From Nocardioides sp. URHA0020 (GTDB lineage: Bacteria > Actinomycetota > Actinomycetes > Propionibacteriales > Nocardioidaceae): DNA of 64,000 nucleotides. Each line of letters starts with the position of its first letter. Position 1 is the first letter of the stretch. The notes beneath the pieces are model-generated. The model made no database searches. It saw only the letters and a program-made list of their open reading frames with translations, and was not told the origin of the DNA. Made by a program: the position numbers and the translations under genes. Where the stretch lies: NCBI RefSeq assembly GCF_000620705.1, contig NZ_KK211168.1, positions 58,243 through 122,242 of the forward strand. Direction: 5' to 3'. Positions 1-9,106 of the stretch are shown here, piece by piece.

Positions 1-450
1 ACACGTGCAGGTGAGTGGGACGGTGCGGCCGCCAGGGAGGGCGACGACCGGGCGACCGGTCTCGCACTCGCTCGGCTGGAGCGGCTGGTGCGCGCCGAAG
101 CCGCGCGTCCTGAGCTCGGCACGCCGGCGAGCACCGAGCTCCTGGCCTCGCTGGACGCCGTCACCAGCACGCGTCGGGCCAGGATCGCTGCCTCGTCGCG
201 GGAGATCCCCGCTCTGTACGTCCTCACGTTGGTGGCCGCTGGAATGGCGCTGGTCTTCAACGCGGGTGCCCTGACCTTTCGCAGCACCCTCCGCGCGGCC
301 GTCCTCACCGTGGGGCTCGCTTGTGTCGTCGGGCTGAGTCTCGCCCTGCTCTTCGCCATCACGGGGCCCTGGCGCGGACCGATGGTCGTCGACGGGCACC
401 CGGTCGACCAGGTCCGACAGGACCTCGTCGACGGATTCTTCTCCGAGTAG
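1..450 (+). CDS. DUF4239-like membrane protein, C-terminal part
   Basis: The frame is open to the left edge, so only the last 149 residues are visible and the start lies outside the window. Two hydrophobic segments are clear in the second half: one around ALYVLTLVAAGMALVF and one around AAVLTVGLACVVGLSLALLF. A short tail follows that ends in LVDGFFSE. The combination of an N-terminal helical region, two closely spaced membrane helices and a GPWRGPM turn is typical of the DUF4239 (bestrophin-like) family. Its function is unknown to me. An internal ATG at 88 is probably not the start, because the sequence upstream stays coding in character. Confidence 0.55.
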   Translation, partial: TRAGEWDGAAAREGDDRATGLALARLERLVRAEAARPELGTPASTELLASLDAVTSTRRARIAASSREIPALYVLTLVAAGMALVFNAGALTFRSTLRAAVLTVGLACVVGLSLALLFAITGPWRGPMVVDGHPVDQVRQDLVDGFFSE

Positions 451-473
451 GGCTCCTCAGCTGTCCCGCCGGG

Positions 474-1385
474 TCAGGCGAACACCGCGTCCCAGTCCTC
501 GGCCATGCTGACGACGGTCCAGCCGAGCCGCGCGCCGACGTCGGCGATGGGCTCGGCTTCGTCGAGGGTCTCCGCGGTGCTGACGTAGGCGAACTCGCGG
601 ATCGGGTCATCGTGGTCGACGAGCAGCGCGAGCGTGGTCTCGCCTGCCCCGGCCGCCCACTCCAGCATCTCCCGGTCCCCGCCGGAGTTCCCGGCCGCCA
701 GGATCGGGCGCCGGCCCAGCTGGGTCTGGATGTGGGTGACCTTCACGGCACCCTCGTTGGCGGCTCCGACCAGTCGGTTGCTCCGGACCAGCGTCGGAGC
801 GGAGTCCGCCTGCGCCGCCACGAAGTCGTAGTCGATCAGGCTTCCGACGACGGCCTCGGGCGGTACGCCGTACAGGTCCTGGCTGATAGCGCGAACGAAC
901 TCGGTGCCCCCGCCGGTGACGATGAAGACGGAGAAGTCGAGCCTGCGCAGCTCTGCGATGAGCTCCAGCATCGGAGCGTAGGTGCTGTTGCGCACAGCTC
1001 TGCCGAGGCTCGGGTGTCGTGCGCGCGACATGAACTCCCGGACCCGGGCGGTGAACTCCTCGGGGGCGACTCCCTGGAACAGCCCGGTGAGGGCCAACGC
1101 GATCCGCTCCAGGCCGATCTCCCCGATCGATGCCCGGTCACCGCTCAGCAGGGCCGCGAACTCTGGCGTCGCCGAGAGACGCGGGTCTGCGTGGACCGCG
1201 GACGTGAGGGCGTCGACGAAGAAGTCGAGCTGGGCGTATGTCGGCCGTTCACACCACAGGGTGCCGTCGTTGTCGAAGCAGGCCACTCGCTGCTCGATCG
1301 GCACCGTCCGGGCCGCGTCCAGGAAGGCGACGACCGCGTCGCGGGTCGCACCGGAACGCCACGAAGGCAGCACCTCATCCATCAT
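474..1385 (-). CDS. HAD-superfamily hydrolase
   Basis: 303 residues. Motif I is FDNDGTLW, with nucleophile D38 and acid/base D40. Motif II is the threonine of FIVTGGGTEF, and the late acidic motif is GNSGGDREM. These are the signatures of an Mg-dependent haloacid-dehalogenase-type phosphatase. The start codon overlaps the stop of the upstream formylglycine-generating enzyme as ATGA (1382-1385), so translation is coupled and the gene is third in a sulfatase-FGE-HAD operon. HAD proteins of this kind often sit beside sulfatase genes, but the substrate cannot be read from the sequence. No signal peptide is visible. Confidence 0.85.
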   Translation of the reverse strand: MMDEVLPSWRSGATRDAVVAFLDAARTVPIEQRVACFDNDGTLWCERPTYAQLDFFVDALTSAVHADPRLSATPEFAALLSGDRASIGEIGLERIALALTGLFQGVAPEEFTARVREFMSRARHPSLGRAVRNSTYAPMLELIAELRRLDFSVFIVTGGGTEFVRAISQDLYGVPPEAVVGSLIDYDFVAAQADSAPTLVRSNRLVGAANEGAVKVTHIQTQLGRRPILAAGNSGGDREMLEWAAGAGETTLALLVDHDDPIREFAYVSTAETLDEAEPIADVGARLGWTVVSMAEDWDAVFA

Positions 1386-2338
1386 GACGGCTGCTCCTCG
1401 GCGCGCCTGCGGCGGACACAGCGGAAGCCCTGATGGCTGGTGCCGGTGTCGATCATCTGTGGCCGCCGAGCGGCGGGGCGGTAGCGGAGACAGTAGGAGT
1501 CGGCGCACAGGTGCGAGCCGCCCTTGACCACCTTGCGGGCGACTTTGAACTGCGGCTGCGCGGTGTCGAAGCTCTGCTCGAGACCGCCGGGGCGAGGGTT
1601 GCTCGGGATGCAGCAGGGCTTGTCGACGTCCTCGGGATGGCCCTCGGTCCACCAGTCGTCGGTCCACTCCCACACGTTGCCAGCCATGTCGAAGAGCCCG
1701 TAGCCGTTGGCGGGGAAGCTGCCGACCGGCGCCGTCCGCAGGAAGCTGCTCTCGCCGCTGCTGCGCCACGGGAAGTCCGGACCGTCCCAGGTGTTGGCCA
1801 TGATGGCGCCGCGAGGGCGTGCCTCGTCCCCCCAGGTGTACGTGGCGCCCTCCAAGCCGCCGCGGGCGGCGTACTCCCACTCGGCCTCGGTGGGGAGGTC
1901 CGCGCTGGCCCACGCGGCGTACGACGTCGCATCCTCGTAGGCGACGTGCACGACGGGGTGGTCGAGCCGATGGTCGATCGAGCTCTTCGGGCCCTGGGGG
2001 TGCTGCCAGCTGGCTCCGGGCTTCCAGCGCCACCACTGGCTGAGGTGGCGCAGGTCGACCGGGCCGCGGGTGGGTACGAAGACCATCGAGCCCGGCTGCA
2101 GATTCTCGGGGGGCGCGTCCGGGAAGTCCACCGGGTCGAGATCGCGCTCCGCGATCGTGACGTAGCCCGTCGCCTCCACGAACACCGCGAACTCGGCGTT
2201 GGTGACCGTGGTCGCGTCGATCGAGAAGGCGTCGACGCGCACGCGGTGGGTCGGCGCCTCCTCGGGGTAGTGGGCATCGGAGCCCATGGTGAAGGTGCCA
2301 CCTGGCAGGTCGATGCGCACGTCAGTTGCTCGCGACAC
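1382..2338 (-). CDS. Formylglycine-generating enzyme (sulfatase-modifying factor)
   Basis: 318 residues, full length. It opens with the typical GGTFTMGSD and carries LPTEAEWEYAARGG, DMAGNVWEWTDDWW and a C-terminal GFRCVRR. The two copper-binding active-site cysteines of aerobic FGE are present as C278 and C283 (HLCADSYC), five residues apart as in the Streptomyces enzyme. It should oxidise a sulfatase cysteine to C-alpha-formylglycine in the cytoplasm using oxygen. It overlaps the end of the upstream sulfatase by 17 bases and the start of the HAD gene by 4. The neighbouring sulfatase, with its CTAGR motif, is the obvious client, and the second sulfatase at 61638 may be another. Confidence 0.93.
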   Translation of the reverse strand: MSRATDVRIDLPGGTFTMGSDAHYPEEAPTHRVRVDAFSIDATTVTNAEFAVFVEATGYVTIAERDLDPVDFPDAPPENLQPGSMVFVPTRGPVDLRHLSQWWRWKPGASWQHPQGPKSSIDHRLDHPVVHVAYEDATSYAAWASADLPTEAEWEYAARGGLEGATYTWGDEARPRGAIMANTWDGPDFPWRSSGESSFLRTAPVGSFPANGYGLFDMAGNVWEWTDDWWTEGHPEDVDKPCCIPSNPRPGGLEQSFDTAQPQFKVARKVVKGGSHLCADSYCLRYRPAARRPQMIDTGTSHQGFRCVRRRRAEEQPS

Positions 2339-3821
2339 CGGCCTTGAGCTTCTCCAAGACCTTCTCGACGTTGAAGCTCGCCGGCTCCTGGCGCGGCGGG
2401 AACTCGCGCAGGGTCTCGAGCATGCGGGCGACGTAGGCCTGCGCAGGGATGAAGGCCCAGACGTGGTCCATCACCCAGTCGTAGTAGGTGTTCGACGTGA
2501 TGTCGGCCCGCTCGTACGGGTCGGTCCTCAGGTTGAAGAGCTTGGGAAAGCGGAGCTCGGTGAACGGCTCGGCCCAGATCTGGAGCGTCCCGGTCGCGCG
2601 CTGCTCGAGGAAGACGAACTTCCAGTTGTCGTAGCGCAGCGCGGTCAGGTCGCCGTCGTCGGAGACGTAGAAGAAGTGCTGACGCGGACTCGCATCTGTG
2701 ACACCGGTGAGGTAGTCGAGCTGGTTGTGGCCATCCAGGTGGACCTTGTACGTCGTACCAGCCAGCTCCGTGCCCTGCTTGAGGCGATCGGCGACGTCAG
2801 TGTCGCCGGCTGCGGCGAGCAGCGTCACGAACCAGTCGTTGTGGCTGACGATCCCGTTGCGGACCTCGCCGGCCGGGACGTGTCCGGGCCATCGCACCAT
2901 CGCGGGGACGCGGTAGGCGCCCTCCCAGTTGGAGTTCTTCTCGTTCCGGAAGGGCGTCATGCCGGCATCCGGCCAGGTGTTCATGTGCGGGCCGTTGTCG
3001 GTCGAGTACATGACGATCGTGTTGTCGGCCAGTCCGTGCTCGTCGAGGTAGTCGAGCACCGACCCGACCAGCTGGTCGTGGTCGACCATCGTGTCGTGGT
3101 ACGCAGACTGCCAGCGACCGGCCTTGCCGCGGCTGCCGTCCTTGACGTGCGTGCGGAAGTGCATGTGGGTGGTGTTGAGCCACACGAAGAACGGCGTGTC
3201 ACTCTCGTGGGCGTCCGTCATGAACCGGAGCGCCTCAGGGACGACCTCGTCGTCGATCGTCTTCATCCGCTCCTTGGTGAGCGGACCGGTGTCCTCGATG
3301 CGCTGGGCGCCGTCGCCCTCGGCCCACGAGTGAATGACGCCCCGGGGTCCGAAGTTCTTACGGAAGTTCGGGAACTCCGCCTCGTCGGGGTAGTCGTACA
3401 GCTCCGGCTCCTCCTCCGCGTTGAGGTGATAGAGGTTGCCGAAGAACTCGTCGAAGCCGTGCGCGGTCGGGAGGAACTCGTCACGGTCGCCGAAGTGGTT
3501 CTTGCCGAACTGTCCCGTCGTGTAGCCAAGCGACTTGAGCGCGGTGGCGATCGTCGGATCCTCGGCGCGGAGCCCGATGTCCGCGCCGGGCATGCCGACC
3601 TTCGTCAGGCCGGTGCGATAGGGGTTCTGTCCGGTGATGAACGCCGCACGGCCCGCCGTACAGCTCTGCTCGCCGTAGTAGTCGGTGAACCTGACGCCCT
3701 CGGCGGCGACGCGGTCGATGTTGGGGGTCCGGTACCCCATCATCCCGTCGCTGTAGCAGCTGAGGTTGCTGACGCCGATGTCGTCGCCCCAGATGATCAA
3801 GATGTTCGGCCGGTCCGGCAT
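2322..3821 (-). CDS. Type I sulfatase with CTAGR active-site motif
   Basis: 499 residues. The N-terminus NILIIWGDD provides metal ligands D13 and D14. The formylglycine motif is C54-T-A-G-R58, the CxAxR variant of CxPxR. Later come FGKNHFG, a metal-binding DNG in MYSTDNGPHMN, and MVRWPGH. ATG at 3821 is chosen because AAGGAG lies 8 bases upstream and the metal motif follows within 13 residues. A longer in-frame extension upstream reads as non-coding. There is no signal peptide, which fits a cytoplasmic hydrolase. First gene of the operon with FGE and the HAD hydrolase. Substrate unknown; it could hydrolyse sulfate or phosphonate esters. Confidence 0.92.
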   Translation of the reverse strand: MPDRPNILIIWGDDIGVSNLSCYSDGMMGYRTPNIDRVAAEGVRFTDYYGEQSCTAGRAAFITGQNPYRTGLTKVGMPGADIGLRAEDPTIATALKSLGYTTGQFGKNHFGDRDEFLPTAHGFDEFFGNLYHLNAEEEPELYDYPDEAEFPNFRKNFGPRGVIHSWAEGDGAQRIEDTGPLTKERMKTIDDEVVPEALRFMTDAHESDTPFFVWLNTTHMHFRTHVKDGSRGKAGRWQSAYHDTMVDHDQLVGSVLDYLDEHGLADNTIVMYSTDNGPHMNTWPDAGMTPFRNEKNSNWEGAYRVPAMVRWPGHVPAGEVRNGIVSHNDWFVTLLAAAGDTDVADRLKQGTELAGTTYKVHLDGHNQLDYLTGVTDASPRQHFFYVSDDGDLTALRYDNWKFVFLEQRATGTLQIWAEPFTELRFPKLFNLRTDPYERADITSNTYYDWVMDHVWAFIPAQAYVARMLETLREFPPRQEPASFNVEKVLEKLKAGVASN

Positions 3822-4040
3822 GTGACGCTCCTTGTCATCCGCAGCGGCCGTCCGCGCGCGTTGCGCCGAGGGGCCTGTGCTGCCGCGCTCGCCTCCCAGG
3901 AGTCGGAGACGAGCTTCATCGCCACGGACTCGGGGGAGACCTCCACCGTCGCGGTTGAGACCGCAGCCCGGTTCACCCGAGTCGGGTGAGTCCGTAGAGG
4001 GGCGAGGTGTCGCCTGTTCCTGGCGGGGTACCCCTCGCCC
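3822..4040. other. Divergent intergenic region between sulfatase operon and hydrolase
   Basis: 219 bases holding the promoters of the minus-strand sulfatase operon and the plus-strand hydrolase. Short frames here have no family features and I treat them as non-coding. I see no clear operator palindrome. Confidence 0.4.
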
Positions 4041-4931
4041 GTGTCCACCAGACCCACCACCGTGCGAGCGGGTGTGCTCGATGTCGAGATCAGGCGCAGC
4101 GGCGGCTCCGACGGGTTCCCCGTGGTCCTTCTTCACGGCTTCCCGTACGACGCTCACAGCTTCGGTCGGGTCGTGCCTCTGCTGGCTGATGCCGGAGCGG
4201 ACGTGGTGGTGCCCTCGCTCCGGGGATACGGCGGAACCCGGTTCGTCGATGCGACGACGATGCGTTCGGGTCAACAGGCCGCCATCGCCCACGACCTCCT
4301 GGAACTGATCAGCTCGCTGGGGCTGGAAGGCCCGATCGTGGCCGGCTACGACTGGGGTGGCCGCGCTGCCTGCGTGGTGGCTGCATTGTGGCCGGATCGA
4401 GTGTCGGGGCTGGTGACTGGCAATGGGTACCTGTTGCAGGACATCGCGAGCAGTAGGGAACCGTCGCGACCGCACCTGGAACGCAGGAACTGGTACCAGT
4501 ACTACCTCCACAGTGAGCGTGGCCGTACGGGGCTCAGCGAGCATCGCGCAGAGCTCGCCCGCCTGCTGTGGCAGGAGTGGTCGCCGACCTGGACGTTCAG
4601 CGAGGACGAGTTCGAGTCGACACGGGCGTCCTTTGACAACCCCGACTTCGTTGACGTGGTCGTGCACTCCTACCGCCACCGATACGGCCTCGTCGATGGC
4701 GACCCGGCGTACGACGACACCGAGCACCGCATCGCCGAGCAACCCCTCATCTCGGTGCCGACGATCGTCCTGGACGGCGAGCACGACACCGTGACGCCGG
4801 CCCAGTCCCGCGACGCGCACGAGCCGCACTTCCCGTCGCTCGCTGACTACCGTCTGGTCGATGCGGGGCACGACCTGCCGCGAGAGGCACCGGAGGAGTT
4901 CGCTCAGGCGGTCCTCGACCTGCGTCGCTGA
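4041..4931 (+). CDS. Alpha/beta hydrolase, epoxide hydrolase-like
   Basis: 296 residues, GTG start. The motif HGFP (H32-P35) forms the oxyanion region. The nucleophile elbow GYDWGG places an aspartate (D104) at the nucleophile position, as in soluble epoxide hydrolases and haloalkane dehalogenases rather than serine esterases. D249 and H277 (DAGHDLP) complete a plausible triad. The cap region contains WYQYYL, a common epoxide-hydrolase cap feature. No signal peptide. It stands alone, divergent from the sulfatase operon. Epoxide hydrolase is the best guess; a dehalogenase is possible but the halide-binding residues are not clear. Confidence 0.85.
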   Translation: MSTRPTTVRAGVLDVEIRRSGGSDGFPVVLLHGFPYDAHSFGRVVPLLADAGADVVVPSLRGYGGTRFVDATTMRSGQQAAIAHDLLELISSLGLEGPIVAGYDWGGRAACVVAALWPDRVSGLVTGNGYLLQDIASSREPSRPHLERRNWYQYYLHSERGRTGLSEHRAELARLLWQEWSPTWTFSEDEFESTRASFDNPDFVDVVVHSYRHRYGLVDGDPAYDDTEHRIAEQPLISVPTIVLDGEHDTVTPAQSRDAHEPHFPSLADYRLVDAGHDLPREAPEEFAQAVLDLRR

Positions 4932-4993
4932 CCACCCCCAACCACGAGGTCAGATCATCAATTCCACCCAGGAGGATCTGGCACGGTTGGGCC

Positions 4994-5815
4994 ATGTCGC
5001 TGCCGGCCTGGTCGGATGTAGACCGGAGTATGGCTCTGCCCTTGCCCAAGAAGAACCTGAACCGGACCGCTGGCTGGTTGTACCGCAGCGGAAACATCCA
5101 TGCTGGCTTCGACTACGGCGTTGACATCGGCACCCCGGTATTCGCCGTTCGCGGAGGACGAATACTGAGGACTGTCGACAACATCCCCAACATGGCGCCG
5201 GGGAAGGCCGGGAAGTCCGGCGACCCGCCCAACTTCATCCTTCAGGCGGTTCGGTACCGGAACAAGCCGGCGACCGTCGTCTATCTGCACGTGTCCCCGC
5301 ACTTCTCGGTCAAGGAAGGAGACGAGGTGAGGGCGGGCGAGCAGATCGCGTTGAGCGGTCACAACGGCCACTCGACCGGGCCCCACCTCCACATCTCCGT
5401 CCTGGAGGGCCACGACCACCTCGCCCCGTTCGACTACCTGCGCAGCCTCGCGAACGACACGAAGGCTCCGAACGGCCTGGCCTCGAACGGCATCACGATC
5501 TATCCGCCCAGCCTCGTATACGGTCGCGCGCAACCCAGCCGGCTCGCTACGGGCAGCGTCGTGATGGCGGATCTCGTGTTCGGAACCATGGACTCGGACA
5601 GCGTGCGAAGGCTTCAGCACCGCCTGAACGGGATTCACCTCGAAGGCGGTGCCGAGTTGCCCGTGACCGGCAACTACCTGGACCGCACCCGTGCGGAGGT
5701 CATCAAGTGGCAGCTGCAGAAGCGGCACCTCCAACCTGGGTCTGCGAATGCCGACGGAAACGTCCATCCGAAGCAGGCCAAGGCACTGTTCGGCAGTAGA
5801 TTCACCTTGGTCTGA
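4994..5815 (+). CDS. M23-type metallopeptidase with C-terminal peptidoglycan-binding-like domain
   Basis: 273 residues. A lysostaphin-type M23 domain (about 30-160) has H36 and D40 (HAGFDYG) and the H131-L-H133 pair after a TGP turn. The C-terminal part (about 190-270) with DSDSVRRLQHRLNG looks like a peptidoglycan-binding helical domain. No signal peptide or membrane anchor is visible, which is odd for a cell-wall endopeptidase. The nearest AGGAGG (4971) is rather far from the ATG at 4994, so the start is uncertain; the next ATG is residue 13. Base use looks a little less GC-rich than its neighbours by eye. It may be released by lysis or used as a phage- or toxin-like hydrolase. Confidence 0.8.
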   Translation: MSLPAWSDVDRSMALPLPKKNLNRTAGWLYRSGNIHAGFDYGVDIGTPVFAVRGGRILRTVDNIPNMAPGKAGKSGDPPNFILQAVRYRNKPATVVYLHVSPHFSVKEGDEVRAGEQIALSGHNGHSTGPHLHISVLEGHDHLAPFDYLRSLANDTKAPNGLASNGITIYPPSLVYGRAQPSRLATGSVVMADLVFGTMDSDSVRRLQHRLNGIHLEGGAELPVTGNYLDRTRAEVIKWQLQKRHLQPGSANADGNVHPKQAKALFGSRFTLV

Positions 5816-6087
5816 GCGCTAGCGCCGCGTGTCGGGCCGCCGGGTGGCCACTCTGGTCTCGGGCGAAGCTCGCATTGTTCGGATCGGGCTGCAGTTGATC
5901 TTCCTGCTCGGCGCAGCGAGGAGCGGTCGCTACTGGCGGTGGCTCCGATCCTCGAGGATCGCGGTGACGTCCTGGCCGAGTACGGGAACTTCAGCGGCGG
6001 TCGCCAGCATGCACACCGCTCACCGCAGCTGCCCATCGCTGACGGACACCGCCGCTCTCGGTCTGTCGCTGCCCGCCGCCCCAGCAG
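5816..6087. other. Intergenic region, no supported gene
   Basis: 272 bases between the M23 gene and the end of the methyltransferase gene. Short frames are present but none resembles a protein family, and I saw no hairpin with strong terminator character. Confidence 0.3.
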
Positions 6088-7080
6088 TCAGCCGGCAGCC
6101 CGGGCTTCGATGACCGACACGTGCGTGTCGGTGTCGACGACGCGGGTGAGCCTGAGGCCCCCCGCGTCGAACAGGGCGGCGTACTCGTCCTGGGTGCGCT
6201 CGCGACCGCCGGGCATGACCAGCATGTTGAGGTCGGAGAAGGCCGCCGCCCGCTCGTAGCCCGGACGGTCCAGCACCATCTCCACCAGGAGGACGACGCC
6301 ATCGTCGCGGAGTCCCCGGCGCAGGGTACGAAGGATGGCGACGCAGCGGTCGTCCGGCCAGTCGTGGAGGATCGACTTCAGCAGGTAGGCATCGGAGTCG
6401 GGGACCTCCTCGAAGAAGCTCCCGCTCATCGACGACCACCGAGGCGCCAGGGCCGCGCTGATCGGCTCGGTGGCGACTGCTTGTGGCAGGTCGAAGACCG
6501 TCCCCACGAGGTGCGGGTGGCGGCTGAGGACGGCTTCGAGCAAGACTCCCCGCCCGCCGCCCACGTCAACGATGCTCGACAGGCCGCTGAAGTCGTAGGC
6601 CTCCGCGACCGCCGTGGCGACCGCCGCGGTCCGCGAGGCCATCTGGTCGTTGAAGATCTCGTTCTCGACCGGATGGTCGGCGCGGTGAGTCCATACGTCC
6701 ACCCCGTGTGCGGCCTCGAAGGCGTTCTCGCCGGTGCGCACGCTGTGCCCGAGCTGCTGCCAGGCGCCCCAGTGAGTCGGCGTACCCACGGTCCTGGCGA
6801 GGGGACGCAACGTCTCGGGGATGTCGGAGCGGAGGCCCTCACCCAGGTCGGTCGTGGCATAGGTGCCGTCCGACCGTTCCTCGTAGAGCCCGACGGTGGA
6901 CAAGGCATGCAGCAGACGCCCCAGGGTTGCCTCATGGGTAGCGGTCGCGCCGGCCAGGTCCGAGAGCGTCCGCGGGCCCTGGGCCAGCAGGTCGGAGAGG
7001 CCCAGGTCGGCGGCCACGTGCACAGCCGCCGAGACCTGGAAAGCGGTGATCAACGAGCGGAGCCGGGGCAGGTCTGGCAT
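6088..7080 (-). CDS. SAM-dependent O-methyltransferase (plant-type/acetylserotonin family)
   Basis: 330 residues. An N-terminal helical dimerisation/winged-helix domain (1-100: AVHVAADLGLSDLL) is followed by a Rossmann methyltransferase domain. That domain has the SAM loop DVGGGRGVLLEA, the substrate-side LKSILHDWPDDRC with the usual general-base histidine, and the C-terminal ERTQDEYAALFDAGG. The length and motif order match the hydroxyneurosporene/acetylserotonin O-methyltransferase family, which methylates phenolic hydroxyls in secondary metabolism. No biosynthetic neighbours are visible, so the substrate is unknown. Confidence 0.88.
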   Translation of the reverse strand: MPDLPRLRSLITAFQVSAAVHVAADLGLSDLLAQGPRTLSDLAGATATHEATLGRLLHALSTVGLYEERSDGTYATTDLGEGLRSDIPETLRPLARTVGTPTHWGAWQQLGHSVRTGENAFEAAHGVDVWTHRADHPVENEIFNDQMASRTAAVATAVAEAYDFSGLSSIVDVGGGRGVLLEAVLSRHPHLVGTVFDLPQAVATEPISAALAPRWSSMSGSFFEEVPDSDAYLLKSILHDWPDDRCVAILRTLRRGLRDDGVVLLVEMVLDRPGYERAAAFSDLNMLVMPGGRERTQDEYAALFDAGGLRLTRVVDTDTHVSVIEARAAG

Positions 7081-7189
7081 GCCAATGAATCATGCTCGCC
7101 AATCGGGCGACCCGCTAGGCATCAACCTGCCTGGCCTGGATGACCCCCGGTGGGCAACCACAGGCGGTGATACGACGCGCCGTGCGGTG

Positions 7190-8164
7190 TCAGTCGGGTC
7201 GGGTGATGACCGAGTCGTCCAGGGCAGAGATGAAGGCGTCGATCACCGCAGACACGTCGGCGGCGACCACGACGTTGACCTCGCGTCCGACATCTGTGGA
7301 CGGGTGTGGCACGAGCTGGTCTCCGACCAGGGCCATGTGCTTGAGCTGGACGTCGAACAGGTCCGGACGTGCCATGAGTACCAGGGCGCCAGCGTCTCCG
7401 AGGAGGTGACGACGCCGGACGGCCAGCAGCTCGCCCGCCAGTCGGGCTGCCGCGTCGCGCGAGCCCCGCAGCCGGGCGACCAGCGGGGGAGGGACGGCAA
7501 TGGTCTCGAACACGTCGGCGGTGTAGACGGTGAGCGCCGTCTCCGCGGAGAGCACCTGCGCGGTCGACACGGCGTCGTGGGCAGCGTTGAACTCCGGCTC
7601 CGGTGCGGCTGCCAGCTCGCCGCCGACCATGACGACCTGCTCGACGCCGGCCAGGGAGAGGTAGCGAGCGACATTGGTGAGCGGAGCACAGGCAGCGATC
7701 ACGACGGGGCTCGCGCGCGACAGCAGGGTGACGAGATCCAGCGGGTCGTGGTCCTGGACCGCTCCTTCGGGGGGAGATGGCAGCGCCACCCCGCCGAGAC
7801 CGCCGCTTCCGTGGTTCGTCGTCCCTCTGCGGTGACCGGATCCACCAACGGTGCGCCGCGCTCCCACCACCACCGGGACCTGCGATGCGCGAGCGACCGC
7901 AAGGACGGCCGCGGAGTTGCGCGCGGCGACCTCGACTGGGACGTTGCCGACGACCGTGGTGACACCCACCAGATCCAGGCGCGTCTCGGCGGCGGCGTAG
8001 AGAAGGGCCAGCGCGTCGTCGATGCCCGTGTCGACATCGAGCACCACTCGAGACGGCTGGGGGACCACCCGACCATTGTGTGTCGGTCCCACGTGCGTCG
8101 ACCGAGGCGTCCAACGGGCGGCGGAATGAAGGCGCGGTGCTTCATTCCTTCGGGCGAGAGGCAT
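7190..8164 (-). CDS. Inosine/uridine-preferring nucleoside hydrolase family
   Basis: 324 residues if translated from ATG 8164, which has GGAG 9 bases upstream. A GTG at 8068 would give 292 residues and remove a 32-residue leader that the family lacks. The calcium site DVDTGIDDALAL is intact, as are CAPLTNVA and EFNAAHD, the latter corresponding to the family's EFN-x-x-x-D metal/ribose motif. It should hydrolyse ribonucleosides to base and ribose in the cytoplasm. It lies 6 bases after the dehydratase gene on the same strand, so they are probably cotranscribed. Confidence 0.85.
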   Translation of the reverse strand: MPLARRNEAPRLHSAARWTPRSTHVGPTHNGRVVPQPSRVVLDVDTGIDDALALLYAAAETRLDLVGVTTVVGNVPVEVAARNSAAVLAVARASQVPVVVGARRTVGGSGHRRGTTNHGSGGLGGVALPSPPEGAVQDHDPLDLVTLLSRASPVVIAACAPLTNVARYLSLAGVEQVVMVGGELAAAPEPEFNAAHDAVSTAQVLSAETALTVYTADVFETIAVPPPLVARLRGSRDAAARLAGELLAVRRRHLLGDAGALVLMARPDLFDVQLKHMALVGDQLVPHPSTDVGREVNVVVAADVSAVIDAFISALDDSVITRPD

Positions 8165-8182
8165 GAGCTGGCGCTCCGTGTC

Positions 8183-9106
8183 CTAGGCCAGCGTGGCCGG
8201 GTCCGTGTTGGCACCGCAGATGACGACCGCAACGCGCTCGTCGTCCTGCGGCACGTACCGGCCCGACAGCAACGCGGCGTACGCCGTGGCCGCCCCGGTC
8301 TCTGACGGCACCCGATACTCGCTCCACAGGCTCGACCGAGCGTGAATGATCTCGTCGTCGGTGACCAGCACCGAGGTCGGCGGCTCCTTCCTCTGAGCGG
8401 CGAAGGCGAGGTCCCCCACACGCCGAGCGCCGAGAGAGTCCGACGCGACGCCTGACACGGCGACATCAACCGGACGCCCGGCCAGCATGGCGCTTCTGAG
8501 CGTGGGGCAGCGCTCCGGCTCGACCGCCACCACGCGAGCGCGACCGAAGGCAGAGGCCGCCACTCCCGCGTACAGGCCCCCACCACCGACGGCGACGATG
8601 ATGGTGTCGATGGACGGCTCGTCTTCCAACGTCTCCTCGGCGAGGGTCCCCGCACCTGCCGCGACCTCGAACTGGTCGTAGGCGTGCGCGAAGGCCGCCC
8701 CGGTCTGCTCACCGAACGCGACGGCGGCCTGGTACGCCTCGGCGTACTCGCTGCCGACGCGCCTCACCTCCGCGCCATAGGCCCGGATGCGTTCGACCTT
8801 GACGGCGGGAGCCGTCTGCGGCACGAAGACGGTGGCTCGGATGCCCAGATCCCGGGCAGCGAACGCCTGCGCGAGTCCGGCGTTCCCGCCAGAGGCCACG
8901 ACGATGCCAGCGTCTCCGATCTCGCCGGTCTCCAGCCCGGCGAGCTGGCGATTGAAAGCTCCTCGGGTCTTGAACACCCCGCAGTGTTGAAGGAACTCGC
9001 ACTTGAGCCATACGGCGTCACGACCGGACGGGCGCATCAGAGGCGTTCGCCGAACTCGCCCGGCGATCCGCTCCTCTGCTCTCTGCACATCACTGCGGCT
9101 GACCAT
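8183..9106 (-). CDS. Threonine/serine dehydratase-like PLP enzyme
   Basis: 307 residues, fold-type II PLP enzyme. The Schiff-base lysine is in FKTRGAFN, the PLP-binding asparagine loop is VASGGNAGLAQA, and the phosphate-binding loop is VGGGGLYAG. ATG 9106 follows GAGGGAGTG at good spacing; the GTG at 9109 is the alternative. There is no ACT regulatory domain, so this is the short catabolic type. Family members deaminate L-threonine or L-serine, but related sequences also include racemases and hydroxyaspartate dehydratases. Cotranscribed with the nucleoside hydrolase. Confidence 0.83.
   Translation of the reverse strand: MVSRSDVQRAEERIAGRVRRTPLMRPSGRDAVWLKCEFLQHCGVFKTRGAFNRQLAGLETGEIGDAGIVVASGGNAGLAQAFAARDLGIRATVFVPQTAPAVKVERIRAYGAEVRRVGSEYAEAYQAAVAFGEQTGAAFAHAYDQFEVAAGAGTLAEETLEDEPSIDTIIVAVGGGGLYAGVAASAFGRARVVAVEPERCPTLRSAMLAGRPVDVAVSGVASDSLGARRVGDLAFAAQRKEPPTSVLVTDDEIIHARSSLWSEYRVPSETGAATAYAALLSGRYVPQDDERVAVVICGANTDPATLA

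Noticed and set aside
2286..3989. Long open frame antisense to the sulfatase
   Set aside because: It mirrors the codon bias of a high-GC gene; the minus-strand frame has all sulfatase motifs, and this one has none.
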